A stretch of 64,000 nt of DNA from Corydoras sp. C115 (taxonomy: Eukaryota > Chordata > Actinopteri > Siluriformes > Callichthyidae). The stretch is from assembly GCA_019802505.1 (NCBI GenBank), contig JAFMOC010000908.1, positions 1-64,000 on the forward strand, written 5' to 3'. Made by a program: the position numbers and the translations under genes. The notes below the pieces were generated by a model. The model saw only the letters and a list, made by a program, of their open reading frames with translations. It did not search any database and was not told the origin of the DNA. Of this stretch, positions 29,023 to 39,559 are shown in pieces (within the stretch, counting starts at the first letter, position 1; every line of letters starts with the position of its first letter).

Positions 29023-31550
29023 CAGGTATTTGGTAAATAGATGCGTCTTAAGTAGTTTCTTAAAACTGTTTAGAGATTCTGCCTTACGGACAGAGTTGGG
29101 AAGATCGTTCCACCATTTTGCAGTGGTGAACGCCACAGAATGAGAATTAGCTCCTCTGTGAGGTGGAATCGCCAGGCGACAATCATCACTGGAGCGAAGT
29201 GAACGAGTCGGAGTGTATTTTGAAAAGATAGAGTGAAGGTAAGAGGGGGAAGATCCAGAAATGGTTCTGTATGCCAGAGTCAGCGACTTGTACTGAATGC
29301 GAGCAGCTACAGGAAGCCAATGGAGGGAAGTGAGTAATGGAGTGACGTGAGTTCGCTTGGGCTGGTTAAACACGAGTCGGGCTGCAGAGTTTTGAATTAA
29401 TTGAAGAGGTCTGATGGTGGAATTTGGGATACCGGCAAGAAGTGCATTACAGTAATCAAGCCGGGATAAGACTAGGGCTTGAACAAGCAGTTGGGTAGCA
29501 TGTTCAGTCAGAAAGGGTCTGATCTTCCTTATGTTATAAAGAAGGAATCTACAAGAACGGGCGGTTTTGATCACATGATCAGAGAGTTTAAGGTGGGAGT
29601 CTATAGTGAACCCAAGGTTCCGGACCGAGTCAGTTGGGGAGATTGTGGAGCCATCAATTTGGAAGGTCAGGTTGTGATGGATTGAGGGTTTAGCAGGGAT
29701 AATGAGAAGCTCTGTTTTTTCTAAGTTCAATTTGAGATGACCGGCCTTCATCCAGACAGATATGTCGGAGAGGCATGCAGATACCCGATTTGAGATGGTG
29801 GTGTCATCAGGGGCAAAAGACAGATGAAGTTGAGTGTCATCAGCATAGCAGTGGTAAGAGAAACCATGCGCCTGGATGACTGTGCTCAGTGATGTCATGT
29901 AAAGAGAGAAGAGGAGAGGACCAAGTACAGAGCCCTGAGGCACACCAGTGCGTACTTGGTGAGAGTTAGAGATCTCCCCATTCCATGACACTTTGAAGGT
30001 CCTTCCTGTGAGATAGGATCGGAACCATTCAAGTGTCGTATCAGAAAAGCCTAATTCAGCTAGAGTGGACAGTAGAATCTGATGATTTACTGTATCAAAA
30101 GCTGCCGAAAGGTCTAACAAAATGAGGACCGAGGATTGAGATTTGGCTTTGGCAGATTTAAGTGAGTCAATCACAGAGAGTAATGCTGTCTCCGTGGAGT
30201 GACCACATCTAAAACCGGATTGATTGGGATCGAGGAGATTATTCTGATTAAGAAATTTGGAGACCTGTGTGGATACCACCCGTTCAAGTGTTTTAGACAG
30301 GAAAGGTAAAAGAGAAACAGGTCTGTAGCTCTCGACCAAATTTGGGTTGAGCGTAGGTTTTTTTGAGTAGGGGTTTGACTATGGCTTGTTTAAAACAATT
30401 TGGAAAAGTCCCTGACGTGAGAGAGGAGTTAATGATGTGTGTGAGAGTTGGTGTGATGGAGGAGGCAATGGATTGAAGAAGGTGGGATGGGATGGAATCA
30501 AGGGGGCAAGTAGTTGGGTTACTGGTAAGAAGAATTTTGGAGATGTCAGATTCTGTGACAGGGGAGAAGGAGGAGAGGGTTGGATGGCTGGGTGTGTGAG
30601 ATGTAGTGCTGTGGAAATGGTGAGTATGAAAGAGTTTGCTGATGCCCTCAATTTTTTCTGTGAAAAAAGTTGCAAAGACATCAGCTGACAGAGAAGTGTT
30701 GGGAGGGGGAGAGGGAGGAGTTAGTAGGGAGTTGAAAGTACTGAATAAGGTGCGGGCATCTGAGATGCATGTTACCTTGGACTGGAAGAACAAGGATTTC
30801 GCAGCAGTTACATCCTTGGAGAAAGTGGCAAGTGAAGACTGGTAAGTTTCTAAGTCTGAAGACAGACCAGACTTGCGCCACTTTCTTTCGGCAGAACGAA
30901 GCGAAGTACGTTGCTTCCGAAGCGTCTCCGTGAGCCATGGATTGGATGGAGAACTATGTGTTTTCCTGGTGGATTTTGGACAGACCTGATCAAGACATGA
31001 AGCCAAGGTGGAGCAGAATGTGCTTGATGCAGTGTTGGTGTCAAGGGTTAAGAAGTTACTGATGCTAGGAAGGGTATCTGTAACCAAGTCGGCAAAGAGT
31101 GTGTTAGAGAGGGCACTAAGATTGTGACGTACCTGAGATGTTTTGCTGATGATCACGGGAGAAGGTGGAAGAGAGACAGAGAACTGTATGAAGAAGTGGT
31201 CTGATTCATGAAGTGGAGTGATGTGTATGTCAGAAGAGAGACATGAGCGCGTCATGATGAGGTCGAGCTGGTTGCCAGCCCGGTGGGTAGCTGAGGTGCG
31301 GAGTAGATGGAGGTCCAGGCTGGAGATGAGATCGAGGAACTCAGCGGCGTACGGTCGGTCTAAGTGAATGTTGAAATCGCCGAGGACAACAAGAGGACAA
31401 CCATCATCTGGGAGAGATGATAATAGCATATCAAATTCCTCGACAAAGTTATCTAGTTGACCTGGGGGACGATAGATGACAAGAAAATGACATTTAACCG
31501 GTTCAGTGATTGTCAGTGCATGGAATTCGAATGAGACAGTGTCTCATTCG
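28829..31550 (-). mobile_element. L2-clade LINE, 5'-truncated, inserted in PHD exon
   Basis: The 3' end on the plus strand reads ACATTTACATTTACATTTAG then CAGACGCTTTTATCCAAAGC, the classic fish L2 tail with TAAATG units in sense. Flanked by a 7-bp duplication ACATTTT (28822-28828 and 31551-31557). The 5' end is truncated inside the endonuclease domain. The 3' UTR holds a long A-run (in sense) at 28981-29018 next to a run of about 13 G (C on the plus strand). The nearly intact coding region suggests a recent insertion. Confidence 0.93.
29017..31541 (-). pseudogene. L2 ORF2: partial endonuclease plus reverse transcriptase
   Basis: On the minus strand, the C-terminal part of an exonuclease-endonuclease-phosphatase domain (VIYRPPGQ, LVVLGDFNIHL, NQLDLIMT, ESDHFFIQF) is followed by a linker. 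A complete non-LTR reverse transcriptase comes next, with SYRPVSLLPFLSKTLERV, DLSAAFDTVNH, GVPQGSVLGPLLFSLYM and the catalytic HCYADDTQL. The conserved L2 C-terminal region (SLHWLPVAARIQYK) ends the ORF. The endonuclease frame extends upstream of the first ATG at 31429 to the truncation point. One extra A in an A-run near 30358-30365 shifts the frame between the two domains; otherwise both are open. The truncated N-terminus makes this copy non-autonomous. Confidence 0.93.
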
Positions 31551-31614
31551 ACATTTTGAATGTGTCTCATTCAAAACAAAAGAACAAAACTACATTTGCA
31601 AAAAATGTTTTTAA
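31551..31614 (+). CDS. C-terminal end of the PHD finger after LINE insertion
   Basis: Directly after the LINE and its duplicated ACATTTT, the frame resumes as HFECVSFKTKEQ then YICKKCF and a TAA stop at 31612-31614. Together with CxxC and CDQC before the insertion, this supplies the H-x2-C and final C-x2-C of a C4HC3 PHD zinc finger. PHD fingers usually read histone tail marks. Here it could tether the transposase to chromatin (inference). The piece is too short for ORF callers and is recognisable only because the two halves match the PHD pattern. Confidence 0.75.
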
Positions 31615-32529
31615 AAATAGTTAATGTGCCCATCCAGGGGAGGACATTTATTGCACTGGGTAGATACACCCAGGATCTTCATCCATGACTCTGCCGAAGC
31701 ACTGCGGCTAAGAGGATTACCTGATGGAACCTGGATGTTAAATGGATTGTTTGTCCTTCAGGACGCTCTCAATGGACTTGTGTATATAGTTTTGCATTTG
31801 TTAAATAAGGAAAAAATTTGTGAAATCTGTATATTAGTGTCCTACACTAATTACTTATTAATTAAATGCCGTGCTTTATTATTAGCTCTAACTCTCTTCC
31901 TTTGTCTGTTTCTTTTGAGGTGTCCCCTGGCTTCCTGGAGATCCATGGCTCTGCTTACGAATACTGTATGGATCCTGAAAAGGCGGTCCTGCAGGACGCC
32001 CCCTAATGGACTCACATATAGTTTTCTAGTTGTTAGTTTTTCCATTTGTTTAGTATCTGGACATGGCTGTTCTACACTGTTGTTGCTGCCCGGCCGCTCA
32101 AGGAGGATGAGTCCCCCATTGAGTCTTGGTCCTCCCAAGGTTTCTTCCTTAAATAACAACATAAAAGGGAGTTTTTTCTTGCCACTGTCGCTTCGGCTCG
32201 CTCTTTGGGGGTTTAAAGGCTTTTCATTCTGTAAAGCTGCTTTGTGACAATGTACTGTTGTAAAAAGCGCTATATAAATAAATTACTTGACTTGACTTGA
32301 CTACACTACTGTCCTACAGTGTTGCTGCTGCCTGGCCGCTCAAGGAGGATGAGTCCCCCACTGAGCCTTGGTCCTCCCAAGGTTTCTTCCTTAAAATAAC
32401 AGGGAGTTTTATCTTGCTTCTGTGCTTCGGCTTGCTCTTTGGGGGTTTAAAGGCTTTTTGAATGCTAAATGAATTAAATGTGGAATATTAAAGTTTTGAG
32501 TCCTTACTTATTTATAAATTACTTCAACC
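31615..32529 (+). repeat. Tandem copies of a fish non-LTR-type 3' tail repeat; no gene
   Basis: Two copies of a block recur: GCTCAAGGAGGATGAGTCCC, then GGTCCTCCCAAGGTTTCTTC, at about 32095-32270 and 32338-32460. The first ends AAAGCGCTATATAAATAAA and a short TTGAC repeat, typical of retroposon tails in fish. A weaker upstream copy of the preceding segment (TCTCAATGGACTTGTGTATA against CCCTAATGGACTCACATATA) lies near 31770 and 32005. The open frame 31624-32247 crosses this repeat and I do not count it as a gene. The stretch 31622-31735 is unique-looking and unidentified. Confidence 0.6.
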
Positions 32530-35500
32530 TATAAAATAATCCTACCCGCTGTATTAAAGGTAACAGTGTGTTAACATGACGTAATTGGAGCTATAAAACA
32601 ATCCTACCCACTGTATTAAAGGTAATAGTGTGTTAACATGACGTAATTGGAGCTATAAAATCATCCTATCCGCTGTATTAAAGGTAACAGTGTGTTAACA
32701 TGACGTAATTGGAGCTATAAAATCATCCTACCCGCTGTATTAAAGGTAATAGTGTGTTAACATGACGTAATTGGAGCTATAAAATCATCCTACCCGCTGT
32801 ATTAAAGGTAACAGTGTGTTAACATGACGTAATTGGAGCTATAAAATAATCCTACCCGCTGTATTAAAGGTAACAGTGTGTTAACATGACGTAATTGGAG
32901 CTATAAAATAATCCTACCCGCTGTATTAAAGGTAACAGTGTGTTAACATGACGTAATTGGAGCTATAAAATCATCCTACCCGCTGTATTAAAGGTAACAG
33001 TGTGTTAACATGACGTAATTAAAGCTATAAAATAATCCTACCTGCTGTATTAAAGGTAACAGTGTGTTAACATGATGTAATTGGAGCTATAAAATAATCC
33101 TACCCGCTGTATTAAAGGTAACAGTGTGTTAACATGATGTAATTGGAGCTATAAAATAATCCTACCCGCTGTATTAAAGGTAACAGTGTGTTAACATGAC
33201 GTAATTAAAGCTATAAAATAATCCTACCCGCTGTATTAAAGGTAACAGTGTGTTAACATGACGTAATTAAAGCTATAAAATCATCCTACCTGCTGTATTA
33301 AAGGTAACAGTCTGTTAACATGATGTAATTAAAGCTATAAAATCATCCTACCTGCTGTATTAAAGGTAACAGTGTGTTAACATGACGTAATTAAAGCTAT
33401 AAAATCATCCTACCTGCTGTATTAAAGGTAACAGTCTCTGAACATGACGTAATTAAAGCTATAAAATCATCCTACCTGCTGTATTAAAGGTAACAGTGTG
33501 TTAACATGACGTAATTAAAGCTATAAAATCATCCTACCTGCTGTATTAAAGGTAACAGTCTGTTAACATGATGTAATTAAAGCTATAAAATCATCCTACC
33601 TGCTGTATTAAAGGTAACAGTGTGTTAACATGACGTAATTAAAGCTATAAAATCATCCTACCTGCTGTATTAAAGGTAACAGTCTCTGAACATGACGTAA
33701 TTAAAGCTATAAAATCATCCTACCTGCTGTATTAAAGGTAACAGTCTGTTAACATGACGTAATTAAAGCTATAAAATCATCCTACCTGCTGTATTAAAGG
33801 TAACAGTGTGTTAACATGACGTAATTAAAGCTATAAAATAATCCTACCCGCTGTATTAAAGGTAACAGTGTGTTAACATGACGTAATTAAAGCTATAAAA
33901 TCATCCTACCTGCTGTATTAAAGGTAACAGTCTGTTAACATGATGTAATTAAAGCTATAAAATCATCCTACCTGCTGTATTAAAGGTAACAGTGTGTTAA
34001 CATGACGTAATTAAAGCTATAAAATCATCCTACCTGCTGTATTAAAGGTAACAGTCTCTGAACATGACGTAATTAAAGCTATAAAATCATCCTACCTGCT
34101 GTATTAAAGGTAACAGTCTGTTAACATGACGTAATTAAAGCTATAAAATCATCCTACCTGCTGTATTAAAGGTTACAGTGTGTTAACATGACATAATTAA
34201 AGCTATAAAATCATCCTACCTGCTGTATTAAAGGTAACAGTCTCTGAACATGACGTAATTAAAGCTATAAAATCATCCTACCTGCTGTATTAAAGGTAAC
34301 AGTGTGTTAACATGATGTAATTAAAGCTATAAAATCATCCTACCTGCTGTATTAAAGGTAACAGTCTGTTAACATGACGTAATTAAAGCTATAAAATCAT
34401 CCTACCTGCTGTATTAAAGGTTACAGTCTCTGAACATGACGTAATTAAAGCTATAAAATCATCCTACCTGCTGTATTAAAGGTAACAGTCTGTTAACATG
34501 ACGTAATTAAAGCTATAAAATCATCCTACCTGCTGTATTAAAGGTAACAGTCTGTTAACATGACGTAATTAAAGCTATAAAATCATCCTACCTGCTGTAT
34601 TAAAGGTAACAGTCTGTTAACATGACGTAATTAAAGCTATAAAATCATCCTACCTGCTGTATTAAAGGTAACGGTGTGTTAACATGACGTAATTAAAGCT
34701 ATAAAATCATCCTACCTGCTGTATTAAAGGTAACAGTGTGTTAACATGATGTAATTAAAGCTATAAAATCATCCTACCTGCTGTATTAAAGGTAACAGTT
34801 TGTTAACATGACGTAATTAAAGCTATAAAATCATCCTACCTGCTGTATTAAAGGTAACAGTGTGTTAACATGACGTAATTAAAGCTATAAAATCATCCTA
34901 CCTGCTGTATTAAAGGTAACAGTCTGTTAACATGACGTAATTAAAGCTATAAAATCATCCTACCTGCTGTATTAAAGGTAACAGTCTCTGAACATGACGT
35001 AATTAAAGCTATAAAATCATCCTACCTGCTGTATTAAAGGTAACAGTCTGTTAACATGACGTAATTAAAGCTATAAAATCATCTACCTGCTGTATTAAAG
35101 GTAACAGTCTGTTAACATGACGTAATTAAAGCTATAAAATCATCCTACCTGCTGTATTAAAGGTAACAGTCTGTTAACATGACGTAATTAAAGCTATAAA
35201 ATCATCCTACCTGCTGTATTAAAGGTAACAGTCTGTTAACATGACGTAATTAAAACTATAAAATCATCCTACCTGCTGTATTAAAGGTTACAGTCTGTTA
35301 ACATGACGTAATTAAAGTTATAAAATCATCCTACCTGCTGTATTAAAGGTAACAGTCTGTTAACATGACGTAATTAAAGCTATAAAATCATCCTACCTGC
35401 TGTATTAAAGGTTACAGTCTCTGAACATGACGTAATTAAAGCTATAAAATCATCCTACCTGCTGTATTAAAGGTAACAGTCTGTTAACATGACGTAATTA

Positions 35501-36296
35501 AAGCTATAAAATCATTCTACCTGCTGTATTAAAGGTAACAGTGTGTTAACATGATGTAATTAAAGCTATAAAATCATCCTACCTGCTGTATTAAAGGTAA
35601 CAGTTTGTTAACATGACGTAATTAAAGCTATAAAATCATCCTACCTGCTGTATTAAAGGTAACAGTGTGTTACATGACGTAATTAAAGCTATAAAATCAT
35701 CCTACCTGCTGGTATTAAAGATAACAGTCTGTTAACATGACGTAATTAAAGCTATAAAATCATCCTACCTGCTGTATTAAAGGTAACAGTCTGTTAACAT
35801 GACGTAATTAAAACTATAAAATCATCCTACCTGCTGTATTAAAGGTTACAGTCTGTTAACATGACGTAATTAAAGTTATAAAATCATCCTACCTGCTGTA
35901 TTAAAGGTAACAGTCTCTGAACATGACGTAATTAAAGCTATAAAATCATTCTACCTGCTGTATTAAAGGTAACGGTGTGTTAACATGACGTAATTAAAGC
36001 TATAAAATCATCCTACCTGCTGTATTAAAGGTAACAGTCTCTGAACATGACGTAATTAAAGCTATAAAATCATCCTACCTGCTGTATTAAAGGTAACAGT
36101 CTCTGAACATGATGTAATTAAAGCTATAAAATCATCCTACCTGCTGTATTAAAGGTAACAGTCTGTTAACATGACGTAATTAAAGTTATAAAATCATCCT
36201 ACCTGCTGTATTAAAGGTAACAGTCTGTTAACATGACGTAATTAAAGCTATAAAATCATCCTACCTGCTGTATTAAAGGTAACATTCTGTTAACAT
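32530..36296 (-). repeat. Right 62-bp tandem array, inverted relative to the left array
   Basis: About 61 units of the reverse complement of the left repeat. Each carries TGACGTAATTAAAGCTATAA, AATCATCCTACCTGCTG and TATTAAAGGTAACAGTCTG. Units at the inner edge (32.53-33.2 kb) have ATCCTACCCGCTG, CAGTGTGTTAAC and TAATTGGAGC, the same variants (in reverse complement) found at the inner edge of the left array. More variation between units than on the left. The array ends within a unit at about 36296. Confidence 0.97.
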
Positions 36297-37386
36297 TGTC
36301 ACCGGTAATAATGGTTAAGGGTGTAACTTTCATTAAAGGGAAAACTGGTATTTGAGGGGCAGCTGGACCTCGTAATTAGGGGAATTAATTAAAGCGAGTC
36401 GGAACTGGTTAGACGGGGAGAGGGAAGGGAAGCCAACGAGTCGGCTTGGAAAGGCTTCATAATCTGGTGGAGGGGTGAGGAGTCGACTCACTCTTCCACA
36501 GAGTTAAGTACTCCCCGTTTCCTCTAGTATCCTGTAGTTCTTCCCAACTGTGTGAAGTGAGTGGCCTCTGCTGATGAGAGTTTGCCCCGTATATATACAG
36601 CGGTGGTGTGAGTGGACCAGAGACGAGGCTGCGTGGAGACTGAATCGTTTGGTGCCGCGGAGTCGTTTGGTTGTGCGAGGCGTGCATCGGATGAGGGAGG
36701 GTGAGAACGCTCACCCTTCCCAAAGTTAAGTGCAGATCTGTCTCTCTCGTGAGGAGCGTTAAATCGTCCAGATATTTTCCCCCAATGCTTAAATAGTAGC
36801 CGTTTAAATTATAATCTGGTTATTGGTTAATTGTACTTTTAATTTTTCTTGCTCTGTCCTGTGTGGTGGGTTTTGTGGTTTATTCTGATTTATATAGGTA
36901 TATTTGAAGTGTGGTGTTTTGGAGTGCAGTGATTTGTTTGCTATTAACCAATACCAGGTGGAACTAAAAGTTGGGCTGTTTGGGATATAATTCTTTAGAG
37001 GGGATCTAGTCATTATTTAGTAATCGGTTGTAGTAATTTGTTTTGTGTTTTATATTTGCTTATTTATTTTTGTGGTGTAATAGTGATTGCATGTTTTCTT
37101 TTGTATTCTTTTTGGTTGCCTTTTTGTTAGAAATGATGAGATCCCCACTGAGGACCATATAATAACGTGGACCTTGGACAAATTTTCTTCCCTCCATTTT
37201 GAACTGGACCTTGATACTGAAGGACTTGCGAACCTGAGCATGAACTTCTTTTAAATGGGGTTTTTATCTTGTGTGACTAAATTTTGATTCCTCTCCAGTG
37301 TCTTATTGTCAATTCAGCTGATCCCCAAGAGTGTGTATTCTCCTTGAATAAAGGGTGTTTGCCCCTTGTCGAACCGGGTCGTGACA
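36297..37386 (+). mobile_element. Probable LTR (solo or chimeric) abutting the right array
   Basis: Begins TGTCACCGGTAATAATGG and ends GAACCGGGTCGTGACA, so it has TG...CA ends with a 6-bp inverted TGTCAC/GTGACA. It contains a TATA-like GTATATATACAG near 36587 and an AATAAA at about 37348, 35-40 bp before the end. Both are expected of an LTR promoter and poly(A) site. No protein domain is seen. Flanking 5-mers (AACAT and CTTGC) do not match, so no target duplication supports a simple insertion. The first bases, TGTCA followed by CCGG, could alternatively mark the end of the Ginger1-like element with its CCGG target. Confidence 0.5.
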
Positions 37387-37496
37387 CTTGCCTGATGTGC
37401 TGTGTGCCAGATACAGGCTACCAAGAGCCGAAATAATGACTCTACTTGGGCTAGTGCAGGACGGGTTGACCCGAAAAACCCGCCGAAATTTTGCAC

Positions 37497-38351
37497 TTAG
37501 CCCCACCATACAGCTGCTGACAGCTCTGCGCTTTTAACCAACAGGCGGATTCCTGCAGACAATTGGTGATGGCCATGGGCTAAGCAACGCCGCTGTGTCA
37601 AAGTGTGTACATGCTGTAACAAATGCAATGCTGCACCATGTCCACAGATATATCAAATTTCCTGAAACCAGGGATGCACTGCATGAAACCAAAATAGGTT
37701 TTCATACAATTGCCCAGATTCCAGGAGTTGCTGGTGCAGTGGATGGCACACTTATCCCCATACACAATCCAAGCCTCATAGAGCCAATATTCATCAGCCG
37801 GAAAGGATACACCGCGTTAAATATTCAAGTGATGTGTGACCATCAATGCCTTTTTACAAACATTGTGGCCAGGAAGCACTCATGACTCTTTTATCTGGGT
37901 CAATTCTGCTGTGTGTGAGAAGCCCTAAAATGTTGTTTTTGCTGGTGGCTATGTACTGGGTGATAGTGGTTACCCACTTCTAACGTACCTACTTACTCCA
38001 GTATTAAATCCCCAGACTGAAGCTGAGGAGAGGTACAACATGGCACACATTAGAACACGCAGTGTTGTTGAGAGGACTTTGGGAATATGGAAAGTGTGAT
38101 TTTGGTGCCTGCATAAATCATCAGGAGGACTTAGGTTTTCACCAGAATGCAGCTGTGCCATAATAGTTGTATGTGCTATGCTAAACAACTTTGCAGTTGG
38201 TGCTGGCTTAAGTCTTCCTGATGAAGAATATGAGAATGAAGAGAGAGAAGACACCATTCATGTTCCAGCCGAAGTACCAGCACAGATGAGAGACCTTCAT
38301 CAGGCTGGCTTGGAAACACGTAGGGAAGTAATAAACACTGTTTTTGCCTAA
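37497..38351 (+). pseudogene. PIF/Harbinger transposase (HARBI1-like), broken
   Basis: Begins near a possible acceptor (GCACTTAG) with TIQLLTALRF. The DDE nuclease follows: GVAGAVDGTLIPI (first Asp), ISRKGYTALNIQVMCD, GSTHDSFIW, VLGDSGYPLLTYLLTP (second Asp) and RSVVERTLGIWK (catalytic Glu). It ends at TAA 38349-38351. An early stop (TTTTAACC) sits near 37530, there is a frameshift near 37880, and in-frame stops occur near 37926 and 38098. The N-terminal helix-turn-helix part is missing, probably because the LTR-like block ends just upstream. Harbinger elements need this nuclease plus a Myb-like partner, which lies immediately downstream on the other strand. Clearly inactive. Confidence 0.92.
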
Positions 38352-38525
38352 AGATGACAAATAGTTCCACCTCAGCATTTGTCAAGTTTTTGTTAAAACA
38401 TTAAAAGCCACTGAACCTTGGTGTGTCTGCAGTAACTTTATTTACAAAAACATAATACAATAACAAAGATTGCAAAAGCAGTAAAGCATGAGACAAATAA
38501 TGTTGGCCTGCCACACACTTACTCT

Positions 38526-39391
38526 TCACAGAGACTCCAGAGTACGTAGGTCTGAAAATGAGGAGAAAAGAAAATGATATTGTGGCAAAATGTTGCATAG
38601 GTATCTGGTGTATTTACATTTACTGTTATAACAAGCACCTTACCTTGGTCAGGGGGCAATATTATGGGCACAGAAGTCGATGGCCTGCTTAGCTGAAATT
38701 CAGCCATAGCCTGCTGATTTTGCATGATCTCCAATTTGGCTTTCTTGATTGCCACTAGCTCTTGGTGGTGCCGCTCTCTCTGGTGCATTTTCTCTCGCAT
38801 CAACTCCAACCGTTCCTTTTTTAATTGAAGCTTTTCTTTTTCTATTAGTAGCAACTCCTCGCTACACTGACATTTGTTAACATGAGCATGCTCCAGTGAA
38901 GGCCTAGTACTGTGGGCAGTGGAAGGCCCAGGAGAGGACCCAACACTGCTACCAGCAGAAGATTCCCCAGGGGATGTAGGGAGAGATTGTGAAAATGAAT
39001 GACCAGTATCACACAAATCAATTCCCCCTGGGATCCCTTCTGTAGCAGTTGAGTCCAATATTCCCAGAGCTCTTTCCTCAAGCACTGTAAGGGGCAATTC
39101 ACAACTGGATCCTCCACCTGTTTTAGACCTTGTTTTTCTGATCTGTGCTCCCTTTTTTTTTGGCCTGACTTGCGAAGTCATGCCATTTCTTCCGTATATC
39201 CATCCCCGATCTACAGGTGGAATGACAAGCACTTATGCGTTGGGCTATATCCTCCCATTTCTGTTTATTTCTTAGTATGTGGATCTTCCACGTGCCTTGC
39301 CAAATAGAGAACATTGGTTTTTTTCCACTTCATCCAGCATTTGGCTTAACTCGCCTTGGGAGAAATTACGTTTACATCCTCTGCTTGCCAT
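38526..39391 (-). pseudogene. Harbinger Myb/SANT-like DNA-binding partner protein
   Basis: Start ATG at 39391 (MASRGCKRNFSQGELSQM). A Myb/SANT-like trihelix follows (KWEDIAQRISA, MDIRKKWHDFASQAKKK), then a Ser/Pro-rich linker and a charged coiled coil rich in E, K, L and R (LLLIEKEKLQLKKERLELMR). An intron fits well: exon 1 ends at 38644 before GTAAGG, and exon 2 spans 38526-38551 after TTTTCAG. The splice gives a short C-terminal tail ending LRTLESL and a TGA at 38526-38528. One frameshift lies in the Myb domain near 39275-39290. In active Harbinger elements this protein escorts the transposase to the nucleus and to the element ends. It faces the transposase gene, the usual convergent layout. 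Confidence 0.85.
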
Positions 39392-39559
39392 GAGGAATAC
39401 GTTTCATTCAAAAGCACCCATTGGTCACCCATTTATAAGGCTGCTTGTTAAGCGATTGGTTGAAATGAAATTGCTAATAATTTTCTTTCCTGCTTGTTTT
39501 TTTATCAAGTCGATTCATTTTTTGGCTTTAAATATATTGTTATGAATATTTGCGTACTG

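Noticed and set aside
31624..32247. 207-codon open frame
   Set aside because: It crosses the repeated retroposon tail blocks, which recur nearby without the frame being kept.
22879..32529. Maverick/Polinton element, since integrase and cysteine protease occur together
   Set aside because: No polymerase B, packaging ATPase or capsid genes; the protease is Ulp1-like and the integrase exons and spliced layout fit Ginger1.
1..36296. Arrays as a CRISPR
   Set aside because: The 62-bp units are contiguous with no variable spacers, and the setting is eukaryotic.
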